A stretch of 64,000 bases of DNA from Epiperipatus broadwayi. Lineage: Eukaryota > Onychophora > Udeonychophora > Euonychophora > Peripatidae. Numbering within the stretch: the first letter of the stretch is position 1; each line of letters starts with the position of its first letter. Below, piece after piece: positions 49,153 through 61,315 of the stretch. The DNA is taken from NCBI GenBank assembly GCA_028023455.1, contig JAQFVV010012423.1:9526269-9590268 (forward strand). Direction: 5' to 3'. Position numbers and translations under genes: made by a program. Under the pieces are notes generated by a model. That model was not told the origin of the DNA, did not search any database, and was given only the letters and a program-made list of their open reading frames with translations.

Positions 49153-52066
49153 TGTAACCGTCGGAATTGTTGAATGCTGTATTCCATTTAAATTGAAGAA
49201 AGAAGGCCCAAAATGTTGGTGCCAATTTGTAACTGATTGAATTGATGGATGAAGGTGATGGTTAGGATGATCAATCTGATCTGATAAAAAAATCTAAAAA
49301 TCTAATTTAAATTAATCTGGTCTAGCTCAATCGGGTCGCCGTTATGTAATAAACCATCACAAAGCACAAATAATCTCTCTTAAAGTTTAATTTACTTAAG
49401 TTATATGTGAAATGAAGAAATAATGAGACTATCTGCTCCAGACATCAACAAATCCGTCACAATTACAACATAAATTGCAAAGAGCAGTGAAACCAACTAC
49501 TATTGCCCTAAACAATAATATAGGATTAGGCTAACTACTAGATTGGCAATCTAATCAAAATCAAATCCAATTAATAACTAAAACAGATTCCAATATATAT
49601 TTTATTAGCCTGTTACTGTTATAGTAATTTAAATCTACTTTATTATTTAAAGATGCTGCCTTTTTAACTTAATGGATAAGCTTCTAAGTATCCGTAATAG
49701 TACTTTACAAAACATTTGTTTACATATAGACATTATTTAAATATCAAAACAAAATAATACTTGAACCCAAATATACATATATCTATTTTAATAAACGCTA
49801 AATAGAAAGATAAACACTCGTGTCAATAAGCGATATACAATTCTTTCTACTTCAATCTCTAATTAATAATTTTCTGTGGGTATCAACTGGTTTTATTATA
49901 ATTTTATAAACACTTTGAAAATTTATGCGCTCACTTAAATGTTTAAACAAATTAATAGACGTCGATGGTTTACTAAGAAGCTACAAAATAATTTATAAAT
50001 AATTCACAAATATCTTCCAATAAAATGATGCTTAATTAGTGCTTCGTTTAGGTTTTAAAATAGAATACTTCACTGGAGTTTAATATCAACACTCTATTAG
50101 CTCATCTCTAACTTTACAATGTCCAACCACATTACATAAAAGATATATCGAGCTTCTATTGGATGTTTATTCACCTGTGAGTATTAATACAACTTGTTTG
50201 AAATTTTAAACAATTGAATAAAAATTGACTGGCAACATATGATTATAATTGATATTTATACAAATCAAAACAATATTCAATTAAATCGGTCAATGAAGTT
50301 TATTCTCTTCATTTTATAGGAGTTTAAGAAAAATATCCAAGACGAATTATTCTGAACCAAACGATAAAGTATAATCTATTTAGATTTTTATGACGGAATC
50401 AGACAAACATGAAATGATTGACTTTGTAATATTAACTAAGATAAATGATAATATGTATATATAATATTCGAATGCAAATATAAATATGAAATTCATATAG
50501 AAACAAAATAAAATACTAATAAGCAAAACATACCTTATCTTATATTCCAATTCGCTTACCAAGCTGAGTTTGAATCCTGTTACTTAAATAGCTACGCCGT
50601 CTTACGCAATCCAAATAAAACAAAATAATTAAACTAGTCTTGATATTTAAATTAACTCAATTTATTAGATTATAGAAAAGAAAATTGGCAATATTAATGA
50701 TAAAATACATCCGAAATGACTTTATATTTTAGATTGGTTGACTAAATAAAATGATCAAATTGCTATGTGTATCTCTATATATGTGTTGCAATAACGATAA
50801 CGACAAAAAAAAATGAATGAGTAAATGACGGGAAAGGCTCTTAGATATTTTACTAAAAAAATTTACATATAACCGATACCAAAATGTGAAATAGGAGGGT
50901 ATCAAAATCTATTTGTTTATCAAAATAATTACGGATAAATGAATATGAAATAATAAATATATTTGAGTCTTTCCGATCATTTTCATTTAATAAATTATAT
51001 TACTTTTAGAGATAATTAAAAAAAAATCATCCCATTTTATTACATATAAAAAAAAATTAATACACACACATTTCATATAAAAAAAAATCATACCATATAT
51101 ATATAAGTCTGTTCGTTCACTATTTATTGGTCTATCGATTGACTTCAGTTATAGTGTAAAGAGAAGTTTCTCCGTCAGAAATAATAATCGTAAACTTTAC
51201 AATACTTCATTAAAAGTTTTCTTTTTTTTTGTCCGAAGAGGTGAGTGCACTTTGATTATCCCTATTATGATGTGAATTGATCCAGTTGGGTCTTGTTCCT
51301 TTGCTCGTGAGACGATGTTTACGCCAATCCATTTTTTTTTATAAAGCATTTTTTTTTTTTTTATTTCATAGGTTTTTTTTTTTTTTTTTACTTTGCTGTC
51401 GCTTCCCCGGAAACTTTTCGCAACTGCCCGCTAAATGATTGAACGGGCAGATAATTCCACTATTTTTCCATGTTTTATGGTTTTACACACAAAAAAAAAT
51501 ATTGAAAAAATTTATTTGTTAAGACACAGAAAATAGATCTATCCTTTACTATTGCAAAATGATAAAAAGTCCTGTTATATTCTGTCGCGTCTTTTTTATA
51601 TGTTCTCTTTCTGACATTTTTCGTATCTTGACGACCATACAATATTACTCAAAAAAAACTCAATTCTATCAATTTTCTTATAGTTGTTTTGGCGCGGTTA
51701 TGGGGTAAGTTCGGAGAAAAAGATACATGAAGATTAAATCCAAATTCGATTACAATTTTTTTTATTATTTTACAAACCAAAATACAAAATTGATATAATA
51801 ACCTTTTAAATTATTGATAAACATCAATAATTTACACATATCTATATTTTTTTAATAATAATATTTTTTTTAAATTAATTTATAAACACATATACACAAC
51901 ACAAAAAACATTGAACTGTATATAATAATGTTACTATGGTGACTGCATTCGTATATGAAATATATAAAATAATATCGATCCTATTTAGTTAAACTTAAAT
52001 TGTACTGAATTGTTTATTATTATTTTTTATATATATATACCTGGATCATCAATTTGAACATTCACA
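49153..52066 (-). repeat. 5' LTR of the 9.3-kb element (2914 bp)
   Basis: Partner of 42759-45688 in direct orientation. It should hold the element promoter and polyadenylation signals. Two G+C-richer blocks near 51395-51455 (CCCCGGAAAC, GCCCGCTAAATG..GAACGGGCAG inverted pair) stand out from the A+T-rich rest and occur in both LTRs. Confidence 0.97.
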
Positions 52067-52078
52067 ATATATATATAT

Positions 52079-53125
52079 TTCATGTATAATAGACAATATT
52101 ATAAGCTGACTTTTGGTACTCTGAATGGCTCACTAATCTCAAGGGTAATACCTGATTTATTTATGGAGTATATAGAAATTCGTGTTTTAATGTCAGAATC
52201 TTTAAACTCTCTTGTTTGGCTCAGATATATAGACGATACATTTATCATCTGGCAACATGGTAAAGACAAATTATATGATTTTTTCACACATATAAACAAT
52301 ATATATCCTAATATTAAATTTACAATGGAAACAGAAACTAATGGGAAACTTTCTTTTCTTGATGTATTTGTCACCAAGAAAAGGAATAATTTTATCTTTT
52401 TCAATTTTAAGAAAATCTATACACACCGACAGGTATCTACAATTATCATCACATCATCATCCAACTCAAATATTTTCCATAGCAAAAATCTTTTTCACAG
52501 GAGCTATTGACCTTCTTTCAGATAAATCAAATCTAGAAGATGAAATAAATCATATAAGTAATGTCTTATTAAGTAATAGCTACAATAATAAAACAATACA
52601 TTGAGTTATTATTCAAGCTCTAAACAATCAAAAAAAAAAAAAATAGAAAGAAAAAAAAACAACTATTAGAGTTTTTATTCCTTATATAAAAGAAACTGCA
52701 GACAATGCTGGACATATTTTAAAACATTACAATATAAAGATAGCATTCACAACATCAAAAAATTAATAGCATTCTATCTAAATCTAAAAACTCAACCCCT
52801 CTTTAAGCCCATGGAGTTTATGAAATTTTATGTAGAATTTATAAACTTCTTACATAGGTATGAGCAATCATAACATCAATACTAGAAGAGATATACATAG
52901 TAATGCAATTAGAAAACAACCATCATTACCAGCATTATCTTTCCATATTCATGATATTAATTTTTGTAGTATGAAAATACTATCCAGATATGACATTCTT
53001 CAACAATGTCAAATGAAAGAAGCCATTGAGATCTTTAAAAGGCCAGATTTTATCAACAAATGTGATGATACATGCAAATTATCTTCTATTTGGATTTTTT
53101 TAAAAAACTCATTAATCTAAATAAT
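52079..53125 (+). pseudogene. Penelope-like element, RT plus GIY-YIG, frameshifted
   Basis: The 3' part of a Penelope-like ORF begins right after the (TA)n tract bordering the LTR element. Frame 52082-52510 covers the RT palm: SRVIPDLFMEY, then WLRYIDDTFIIWQHGKDKLYDF with the catalytic YIDD intact (residues 49-52), then IKFTMETETNGKLSFLDVFV. A shift moves coding into frame 52341-52604 (IHTDRYLQLSSHHHP..), the thumb. GVYEILCR (from 52813) and YIG (from 52851) lie in different frames, and frame 52860-53120 ends with KEAIEIFKRPDFINK, closely similar to the 3.0-kb copy. At least three frame breaks make it non-functional. The Penelope class uses RT together with this nuclease for target-primed integration. 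The 5' part is missing. Confidence 0.92.
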
Positions 53126-53815
53126 TGTTCATAATTATTATTTTTATTTTCTATTAATAGAATGTTCATTATTGTTATACATCAATTTTCATGATATTTA
53201 TTATCCTGGCCCCTTTATATTGGTACACCCCATCATAAAAATAAATTGGAAATAAACTTCAGTATGCCTAATTTTAAATTTTATAAAATATAATACTATT
53301 CACTTATTAAACTATAAAAAATAATAGTTATTTTAATTATCCTAGGATTTGAACTTGGACTTAACTAGTATAAAAGTTAAATTTTATTAAGATATTTATT
53401 TTTTAAGATATCTAAATGATAAAATAAAAACATTATAAGTTAATAATATTTCATAATAAATAATCATTCGATAGTAACTAAAATGATAAGGAAATTCAAG
53501 CCTAATTTGATAAGGGGGGATATGCATTATGTAGATGAATAATTATGTCTATGTGGATTTGGCATTATTCACCAAATAACTGTGTCTGATAAAATTTTAA
53601 GTTAATTTTTAAAATAAGTGATTAATCTTCATTTTTTGAATTTTGTGATTAAAACTTCTTAGGATTAATTTCAAATTTAATCTATATAAACAAAATATAA
53701 TGACATTTATTTAAATTGTATTTTATTCAGTTCCTAAAAAATAATGGTTTTTTTTATTACTAATAAATATTTTTAAAAAATAATATTTGTTTTTAAAAAT
53801 AGTTCAGCTAAAGGC
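53126..53815. other. A+T-rich spacer
   Basis: No gene recognised. A TAGGATTTGAACTTGG block near 53343 resembles a tRNA B box on the minus strand but has no A box partner I can see. Confidence 0.45.
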
Positions 53816-55100
53816 AAGTCATTAAATATTCAGAATCAAAGAAGTGAGAAAATTAACCAATGAGAATGCACCATTTGAAATACATGAGCAAGCAGATGAT
53901 ATTTGTTGGAAAAAGTTTTTTTTTGGAAGAAAGAAATCAGTTACAGATTGGAAAAATATAAACCAAGTACTTGAGTTTTATTTTGGTTGAAAAAAAAAGT
54001 TTGCTGAAGTTTTTTATTTTTCCTCATTATTATTTTTTTTAAAAGAAACAAGTAATTAAGGATGATCAATTATGGACTTTAAATTTTATATTAACAAGTT
54101 TTCAGTAAGATAAATGGCTAATCAAAGGTAATCTCTGCTGGCTAAAAATGACACTCAATAAATTCACTAAGGTATTCTAAAATCATTATATTAGAAAAAT
54201 ATCAAACCAATAAAAAAAAAAGTGTATAAGTATAGTAATGTTTATCCAGAAATATTGAAACAGGAGGAACAAACTGTAAATAATATATTAATATATAATG
54301 GTAGGATTAAGCAAGATCAAATCTGTTGACATTTTAAATATCTTCATATTTATGAAAGATTAAAATGGAATAGATATATGAATAGTATAAAAATCAGTTG
54401 TGACAAAGCTAAAGGTATGGTTATCCAGATAATTGGAATTAAGTTTTTTTTAAAAAAAACCAGAATGGAAATATTTGCATATTAGAAAATGTGGTTAATA
54501 TTCAAATGCAAGTTATGAATGTTTTCTGAATAAAAATTTTGCAAGTAGAAAAAAAAAATAAACAGATTCTCATCAGTAAACTTCACTTTTAAGTATAAGA
54601 AAAATTTTATGATAAACTATAGATAGGATTCAATGGAAAGGGAAAATTCTGATGAAGGATTATATTATAGAAATAAAATCATGATCAGTGATATTAGCTT
54701 CCAGAAAAATCCAAACTATGCTGAAAATAATTTCATTTTATTACATTGGAGAAGATGGTACAATCTGTAATCTATTACATGTGAATATTACTAAAGAATA
54801 TATTGAAAATAATATGAGGATCATTATTATCAATGTGAAATGGAGCTAAATAAAATATACTACATAGGAAAAAAATAACCAGCGATTTTGAAAAAAAAGA
54901 ACAAAAAAACTTAAACCTGGTAAATAACATGAGAGTATTAATAATTTCATAGTTTTACTAGTATTCAGATAAATATAAAAGAGGAAAAGGGATAAGAAGA
55001 TTAGTATGTGACAAGTAGGAAGCATGAAAAGGAAGAATAATAGTTGAGATATTATTAATAAAATTTATGTCTTTTTTGATAAACTTGTATGTTCAAAAGA
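53816..55100 (+). pseudogene. Decayed non-LTR retrotransposon coding sequence (tentative)
   Basis: Plus-strand islands in shifting frames look like polymerase C-terminal sequence. 53840-53980 gives RKLTNENAPFEIHEQADDICWKK. Around 54270-54440 one frame gives HFKYLHIYERLKWNRYMNSI, followed by KISCDKAKGMVIQIIGIKF. This resembles the F-K-Y-L-G-x-x-x-D-x-x-L-x-W segment downstream of the RT palm in R1/Jockey/I-type LINEs. Later pieces are unassignable. No catalytic motif was found and stops are frequent. Confidence is limited because only one motif supports it. Confidence 0.45.
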
Positions 55101-56365
55101 AGAGAAAACGGGTAACATAATTGTTTGTATATAGAATTAAGTTCACATTTTAAAATAATAATTATCAATATGGTGGGAATAAATCAAGAGATAGGAAAAT
55201 CAATAATTGACATAATTTGTTTATCTATACTATTAACTGTATAAAGTTTTATTTGATTGAATGTGACTAAACTATTAAGATAATGATTTATATGTTATGA
55301 GCTAATAAATTACACACACAAAAATAGTAAAGAAAAAAATTAGAAGAAGGTAGGTGTATCTGTGTTCCAGTATAATATCAAATAACAAATGGTGATATTT
55401 AAAATTTGATCTGCTGTTGAATTTATAATCCTGTAATAGCATTATAATATAGTTAGAGAATTTTGATTTATGTCTTCAGGAGCATTATTTATAATACAGA
55501 TATAAGACAAATAGACATTTGAAATCAGGGAGTATGATTTACATTATTAGAGCAGATTGGGATACATATTTTTTTTATTTAATGCAGTTAGCATTGGAGG
55601 GTGGCTTATATACATTCAGCAAATATTCTGAATAGTAAATAAAGATTAGTGGCGGAAGAGATAAATATTCAGATTGGATATAACCAAGGATAAAAGGTAT
55701 TTATGGTAGTTTTGTGTTATCGTTGAGTGATAAACACATAAGAAAATTAAGGCTATAGAGTTGACAAATATTATGTTATGGAAATGAGATGGAGCAGATT
55801 ATGGAAAAAATTAGGGTGGGTAATGGAAAAAGAAGATAAAGTGGCTAACAGGTTTCTCTGGGCATAGTTGCTGAAAGATTTCTGGCTCCGTTTAAGGAGA
55901 AGTCACAGTGCATTGCATCACATATCATCACATTAAATACAGATTTATAAAAGTAAGTTTGTTGATTGTGAAACCAGATTTATCAAAAAAAATTTGTTTT
56001 ACAAGTATTGCCAATAATGAGAGAATAAAATGTATATACTTATACATAAGGCATAATAAACATTATTTTTGTTTTATGAAATTTGTTTCAATGGTAAGAA
56101 AATAAACACATCTGTGTTATATATTAAAAAATGACCAAATTTCAAAAAAATTAGGAAATTTATAAATAATATTAAAATATAAATATATGATTATATAATA
56201 TAAATACATGATTATAATTTATAAGTTAATATTATGTATAATTATTTATGTATGTAATGAATAGGAAATAGAATATTTATTTTATCTTTAATATTGTAAT
56301 GTAAAATGAAGCCTATAGATGGAGTTGCTGTAAAATAGAAATAATTATAATATAACTTTAAGTGT
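55101..56365. other. Unassigned region, possible coding relic
   Basis: Purine-rich on the plus strand with short open stretches (for example 55908-56105, 65 codons) but no recognisable domain. It may belong to the relics on either side. Confidence 0.4.
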
Positions 56366-56370
56366 ATTTA

Positions 56371-56416
56371 CATCTTGATAAGGCTCCAATATAGGGGCGA
56401 AATCCAGGTTGGTGAG
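56371..56416 (+). ncRNA. Hammerhead-like ribozyme motif
   Basis: CATC is followed by TTGATAA (CTGATGA with two changes), then a GGCTCC/GGGGC hairpin around AATATA, then GAAA. A minimal TCC-A-GG stem and a GTT cleavage-type triplet follow, and GGTG can pair with the starting CATC as helix I. The layout fits a hammerhead well, but two core bases are changed, so self-cleavage is doubtful. No Penelope frame is recognised immediately upstream. Confidence 0.45.
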
Positions 56417-56775
56417 ATTTATTAAACATAATATTATTATAAAAGTTGTCTTATTAAATAATTTTTTATTGAATTATTTTTAATATATCCTGTGTTATAT
56501 ATGCAAAAAATATTTTTGTTTAATTGGACATTAAAAAATTTGAATGTTGGACACAATATGAATGCAAGTGAATGATTTTGTTGGGAATCTGGTATGTGCT
56601 TAACTAAAGTAAAAAAAAGTGGGGTAGATGTTTAAAGAGCATAGAGAATTAATAGTTAAGAAATATTGTTAAAACAGAAATTATTGCTACTTTAGGAAAA
56701 CAAGGAATAATTTCAGTTGTGTATAGTTTTTATATGTTATGAATACACAATTTGAAGAACAAAGTTATGATTTAA
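56417..56775. other. A+T-rich spacer
   Basis: Nothing recognised. Confidence 0.5.
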
Positions 56776-56779
56776 TAGC

Positions 56780-57420
56780 TGAGGAGAGAGTACAGGAAGA
56801 AAAGAGTCCTATTTCTTTCAAAAATCTCCCAGGTGGAAAGAAGAAATGAGGCATCAGAGATGCAGATGGTGATAAGACTAATGATGGAAATGTTAAATAA
56901 AAATCAACAGAAGTTAATGGAGAGGATAGGGATAGAAATAAAAAGAATCATCTTCAAATAATGGGAAAGTTGAAAGAAATGAAACAAGAAATAAGGAATA
57001 GGGCAGATCAGATGCAAAATTCAATTGAAGCAGTGAAAAAAAAGCTAAGTAAAATATTGAAGAAATAGATTAAGAAATATAGGAAGAAAAAGAAAATGTT
57101 AGTGAGATTAAAGTAGTAGAGTAGGAGATACAGATAATAAAAGAAATTGTTAGCAAGACTAAAAAAACTTATATAGGATAGAAATTACAAAAAGTGACAT
57201 AGTTATAAAACAGATTATAGATGAAGCAAAAATTGAAAGTGAATTCATAGATAGCCAGAAAGAAGCATAAGATGAAAGACAAAGTAAAAAAAGAATAAAA
57301 GAGAAACATGAAAAGGAATAGCAGAAGTTCAGATATAAGACATAATCAATTAGTTGTGAAAACATTAATAACCATGATTCAAATGGTAATCAGCTGGAAA
57401 CATCAAAGTTAAATGAGTTA
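56780..57420 (+). pseudogene. Lys/Glu-rich coiled-coil coding relic (gag- or ORF1-like?)
   Basis: The plus strand is strongly purine-biased and, across several frames, encodes charged helical sequence such as EMLNKNQQKLMERIGIEIKK, then GKLKEMKQEIRNRADQMQNS and IEAVKKKLSKILKK (56880-57065), then more K/E-rich stretches to about 57410. Many in-frame stops and shifts break it. The composition resembles coiled-coil gag or ORF1 proteins like the 481-aa gag above, but no specific domain is present and simple purine-rich drift could contribute. The minus-strand frame at 57159-57365 is its shadow. Confidence 0.4.
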
Positions 57421-57424
57421 TAAA

Positions 57425-57690
57425 TTTAAATATATAAGTTATATATTTTTGTATACTATTTTTTAAATGTGTCTAAACAATTTACTAACCAAGTAAAATC
57501 ATTTTTTTTTGTAATTGTTTGTTTTGATGGACTTTGGAGATATGAAATTATATATATATAGTTCATGTCCATAAAGGAAAAAATCATGAACAAGTTTTAA
57601 ATTTAAAAGTTTTTAAATAATTTTAATAAATAAAAGGTATATGGATATTTTATATATAAATACATATGGTATAATTTTCTAAAAAGTTAT
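57425..57690. other. A+T-rich spacer
   Basis: Nothing recognised. Confidence 0.4.
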
Positions 57691-58386
57691 ATATATATTA
57701 AGGCTATAACCTTAAGACTATGCACCTGAAAAAACGACAGTAGTGACCTCTGCAAATCTTTAACACAAGATTTATTTAAAAGACAAAAGCGGCCACTCTT
57801 ATCTTCAATCTACTTTCTAAATAAATAGGAGAATCTAAAGTATTTTGATTTGGGAACATAAGGCTATTAAATACCTCATTTATTAAGTCCACAAATTCTA
57901 TAACACATTAACATTTGTGAAATCCTTCGATTTACAATGAGTCAGTGTTGAAATCTTATGCTTAGAAATCTTTTAAGATAATATAAAGTTGTAATAATTA
58001 AATTTGTAAAGCGCATACTCATTATGTAAAGTAATATATATTAAGGCTATAACCTTAAAACTATGCACCTGAAAATATGACAGTAGGCATAAGATCTCAA
58101 CACTGACTCATTGTAAATTGAAAGATTTCATGAATTTTAAGGTGTTATAGAATTTGTGGACTTAATTAGTGAGGTATTTAATGGCTTTAGGCTCTCAAAT
58201 CAAAATGCTTTAGATTCTCCTATTTATTTAGAAAGTAGGTGTGCACTCTTGTTTTTTAAATAAATCTTGTCTTAAAGATTTGCAGAGGTCCCTACTGTGA
58301 TTTTTTCAGGTGCATAGTCTTAAGGTTATAGCCTTAATATATATTACTTTACGTAATGAGTATGTGCTTTACAAATTTAATTATTT
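57691..58386. mobile_element. Nested inverted repeats: fold-back element and inverted partial copy
   Basis: The unit 57991-58386 (~396 bp) has ~95-bp terminal inverted repeats: AATTTGTAAAGCGCATACTC..TTAAGGCTATAACC..CACCTGAAAA on the left and its complement on the right. To its left, 57691-57965 is an inverted, partial copy of the interior plus right end, so the whole region folds into one ~650-bp hairpin. Landmarks are TTAAGGCTATAACCTTAA (palindromic) at 57698 and 58040 and complementary at 58320, and GACTCATTGTAAAT versus ATTTACAATGAGTC. No transposase. Differences between arms (several per 100 bp) show some age. Confidence 0.85.
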
Positions 58387-58849
58387 CTAAAAAATTGTAA
58401 AAGCTAATTAATTCTAAATTTAGTTTAAAAGTAGGTTAAAAGTAAAAGGTGTTTTCTTTTAACAATAATTAAAAGTGGAAAGACATTCTAAGACAAAGTA
58501 ATTAAAATGCTTGTAAACAGATGGATAGATTAAATTAAGGAAATAAATAATTGACTTGATTTAAGTAAAAGAATGTTATTCCCATTCATAGATAAAAAAA
58601 ACTTTCAAATATGGTAGTGGGTAAATAAGTAACAGACTACAATGAATTCTCAGGGGTTATCTATATCCATTAGATCAAAGGATCCAAAAGATGAGTGATG
58701 AATCCGAATTTTACAGATGAGATAGCTCCAAACCATATAATGAAACAGTAAGATTCATATTCGAATCTTAAGTTTCACCTTTTTCTATCGTCTCTCACTC
58801 ACTTGTCTATCCTGCCCAAATTTAAATTTTTTGGTATCGAATTGTGTGT
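58387..58849. other. Spacer, possible SINE relic
   Basis: CATATTCGAATCTTA near 58758 resembles a B box, but no matching A box or repeat copy was found. Otherwise nothing recognised. Confidence 0.4.
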
Positions 58850-61315
58850 GTAGCAATATTAAAAATGTATAGATATATGTAGAATTCACCATAAACACGC
58901 ACACATTTCGATCTCAAATTTAAGGCAATAAATAAAGATAAATAATATAATTTAGATTTCTTTTAGTTATAAAAAAATATATATAATTTTAACTATTTAT
59001 TTTAAATTGTAAAATCCGTTATTTATTGCTTTGTTTAAATTTCATTTAATAATAATTTTAGAAATCTGATGTAATATTTAATTAAAAGTAAAAGTAATTG
59101 TATGTTCCCTTTTGTCTTTGAAATTTTAAAAGCATCGGTTGGTGAGAGATAATGGATTAATTAAAAAGAAAAATTCCCTAAAATCTAATTGTAAAAATAA
59201 AATGTAAAATGTAAATGTTAAACAATAGAACACAGTTTTCTCTAATTAGAATTAACAAAAATGCATTGATTATCCTCAGGGCAGATTAAGTGGAATCTAA
59301 AAATATACTAACAAAATGTAAAAGATAAGATATAATAAGGGAGGCCACTTTAGACTTTCTAGAGACTTGGCACTTTAACTTCAGTTCTGCTCTCGATCAG
59401 TTGAGAGTCTCCAAAATATTAAATAAATTGTTCCTGCCACGGTATGACCGAGTAAAAGCACCCAGACTATTCTCCACCTGGGAGATGGCCTATCAGATGC
59501 CAAACCTTCCATTGGCCTTCATAAATTCAACCACAAAGATCTGCTGCCTAAAATAATGAGAAAGCTGCTGCTGCTGTTAAATTAAATGAACCACCTAAAC
59601 ACAGGAAAGAACTGCTAATCATGAACAATTTGCTACTAACCAATGGAATCGGAAAACTTCTCATAAAACAGGTACCTGTGTCCAAATTCTCTAGAGTACT
59701 CTACTAATATGCTATAGCTCATTCTTCATACTACTTATATAACTTATAAAATGTAAAATTATCATTTGTAAAACTAAAATTTAATAATTAATTTATTGTG
59801 TAAATTTCTCTAATAATCTAGCTTACCTCACTCTATCTTTCTTGGGTACGTATTTCTAAAATCTACATTTTATCATATAATTATCGCATGGTCATAATTT
59901 TCTAAGTTTAAATCTATGATCGCTTGAAACAGTGAATGCGTGTCAAATTTTCATTAATATTTACTTTCATAAATAACTTAATTTCCATATAAATCGACAC
60001 GCATTCAATGCTTCATTTATTGTAATGCAGGGGTCTACTACTTAGCAAATGGCTGGCATATTAGTTGTAATAATCACCCAGTTTATATATGTTTTATATT
60101 TATTAAATCTTAATGAATAATTCCATAAAATTACATTTCTTTGAGAGTCGCCAACGTTCTTTATTAAATGTTGATAATGTAGGGCCGAGTTAGCAATATA
60201 TTTAAATCTTACCATAATTGTCTATACATTACACATGTGTTGTGTTTTAGAGATGCGATGACCCATTCCAAGCCATGAATATTTCGGATTCTATAGGGTT
60301 GAAATTAACCCCAGTCATCCTACACAAGCTGACAAATGAATGTCCCATAGAACTTGACGACCGTCATGCAGCCAGCAGGCAAATCGTGGCACGAACCGCT
60401 TGTCCCTGGTTATGCTTATGTGACACCTTACTTCTTTGGGCCAATGGCAAATGCCAGCCTGTCATTCTTATAAACTCATTCATGGCTTTGCAGTTTCAAT
60501 ATACTGCCATTCCATATCACCTTTCTAAAACGTACCACGTATTTCTTTAACTAACTTTATTATTCTATGTCTCACTCCGCCCCTGCATTATCTTCATAAT
60601 TCACTCTCAAATAAATGTTTGCCACTAGTTGTTAGTAAATATTTTAATTAAATAAATATATGTACCCCGCTACTCTTATAAATTTTACTTTAGACTCTTG
60701 CATTGCAAAGGTATAAATCCCTCAAGGCATGCCTTAGAAATACTTGCTCGAGAATTTTAGGTAGCTAGATTATGCCTTCAAATAAATGTCTTTCTTTTGT
60801 AAACATTACAGTATTGGAAACACTGCTACTGAGGGCTTAAATATAAAATATGTCTAAATAAATAAATGTATTTTTTAATATATAATAGTATCGCAAATCC
60901 CGCTACTGAAACTTTAAATCTATAAAATATTATTGGTAAATGATTTTTTTTATTAAAATGTTTCAATAAATAATTTTAAACTATACGTCTGCAGTTACGT
61001 TTTATTTATTCGATACCCATTCTATATAATATTTCCTCAATTATGTAAATATGAATGTTTAATTAATATTAGTTTGATTATTGGCTAACTCGAAAATAAA
61101 ATCATGAATCTCTTGCATATCCCTGACCACCGTGCCTAAAGAGATGTTTACTAATGTCGCATCAGATGCGTTGTTTCGTAGATTGTATTGTGGAACCGAT
61201 AAACTATGTTCGAACTTAGTACTACGGGTGGCTTCACTACCTAGATGGTGCTGCAGTTCTATGTGGTGGTCGCATTCTGCACTATGTTAACGAATCACTG
61301 ATTCTGACTGTTACA
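58850..61315 (+). mobile_element. Probable large LTR-like element, family 1, copy D
   Basis: It shares TTTTAAAAGCATCGGT (59128) with copy C and, near the end, ACCTAGATGGTGCTGCAG (61241) with copies B and C. The last bases, TGTTACA (61309-61315), resemble the GATCATTACA end. Spacing from the first to the last shared block is about that of copy C. The middle (59340-60550) is more G+C-rich and differs from the other copies, so this may be a subfamily or a composite. The 91-codon frame at 60275-60550 has no domain. The 5' edge is a guess; no target duplication was seen. Confidence 0.45.
60605..60935. repeat. Degenerate tandem motif inside copy D
   Basis: An AAATAAATGT motif followed 40-60 bp later by a GCTACT motif occurs at least three times (60610, 60780, 60860, with GCTACT near 60669, 60826 and 60901). 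AAATAAATGTTTG also occurs once near the 3' part of copies A and B. Local duplication of the polyadenylation part of an LTR is one reading. Confidence 0.45.

Larger units (their letters stand above)
42759..52066 (-). mobile_element. Complete LTR retrotransposon, Ty3/gypsy-type, pol deleted
   Basis: This is a 9.3-kb element on the minus strand: 5' LTR 52066-49153, primer-binding site, gag-like ORF 48847-47402, a short end of integrase, polypurine tract, and 3' LTR 45688-42759. The LTRs end in TGTGAA..GTTACA (minus strand). They make up about 63% of the element, very long for this class. I see about six substitutions between the two LTRs plus homopolymer and (ATT)n length changes, so insertion was recent. 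The internal region is only 3464 bp; protease, RT, RNase H and most of integrase are missing, although gag is intact. It would need enzymes from a related full-length element. Confidence 0.95.

Noticed and set aside
53338-53378. tRNA-like B box on the minus strand
   Set aside because: No A box or cloverleaf partner; a single short match is expected by chance in 64 kb.
60275-60550. 91-codon plus-strand frame in a G+C-richer patch
   Set aside because: No recognisable domain, and it lies inside a probable LTR-like repeat; a host exon cannot be excluded but nothing supports it.
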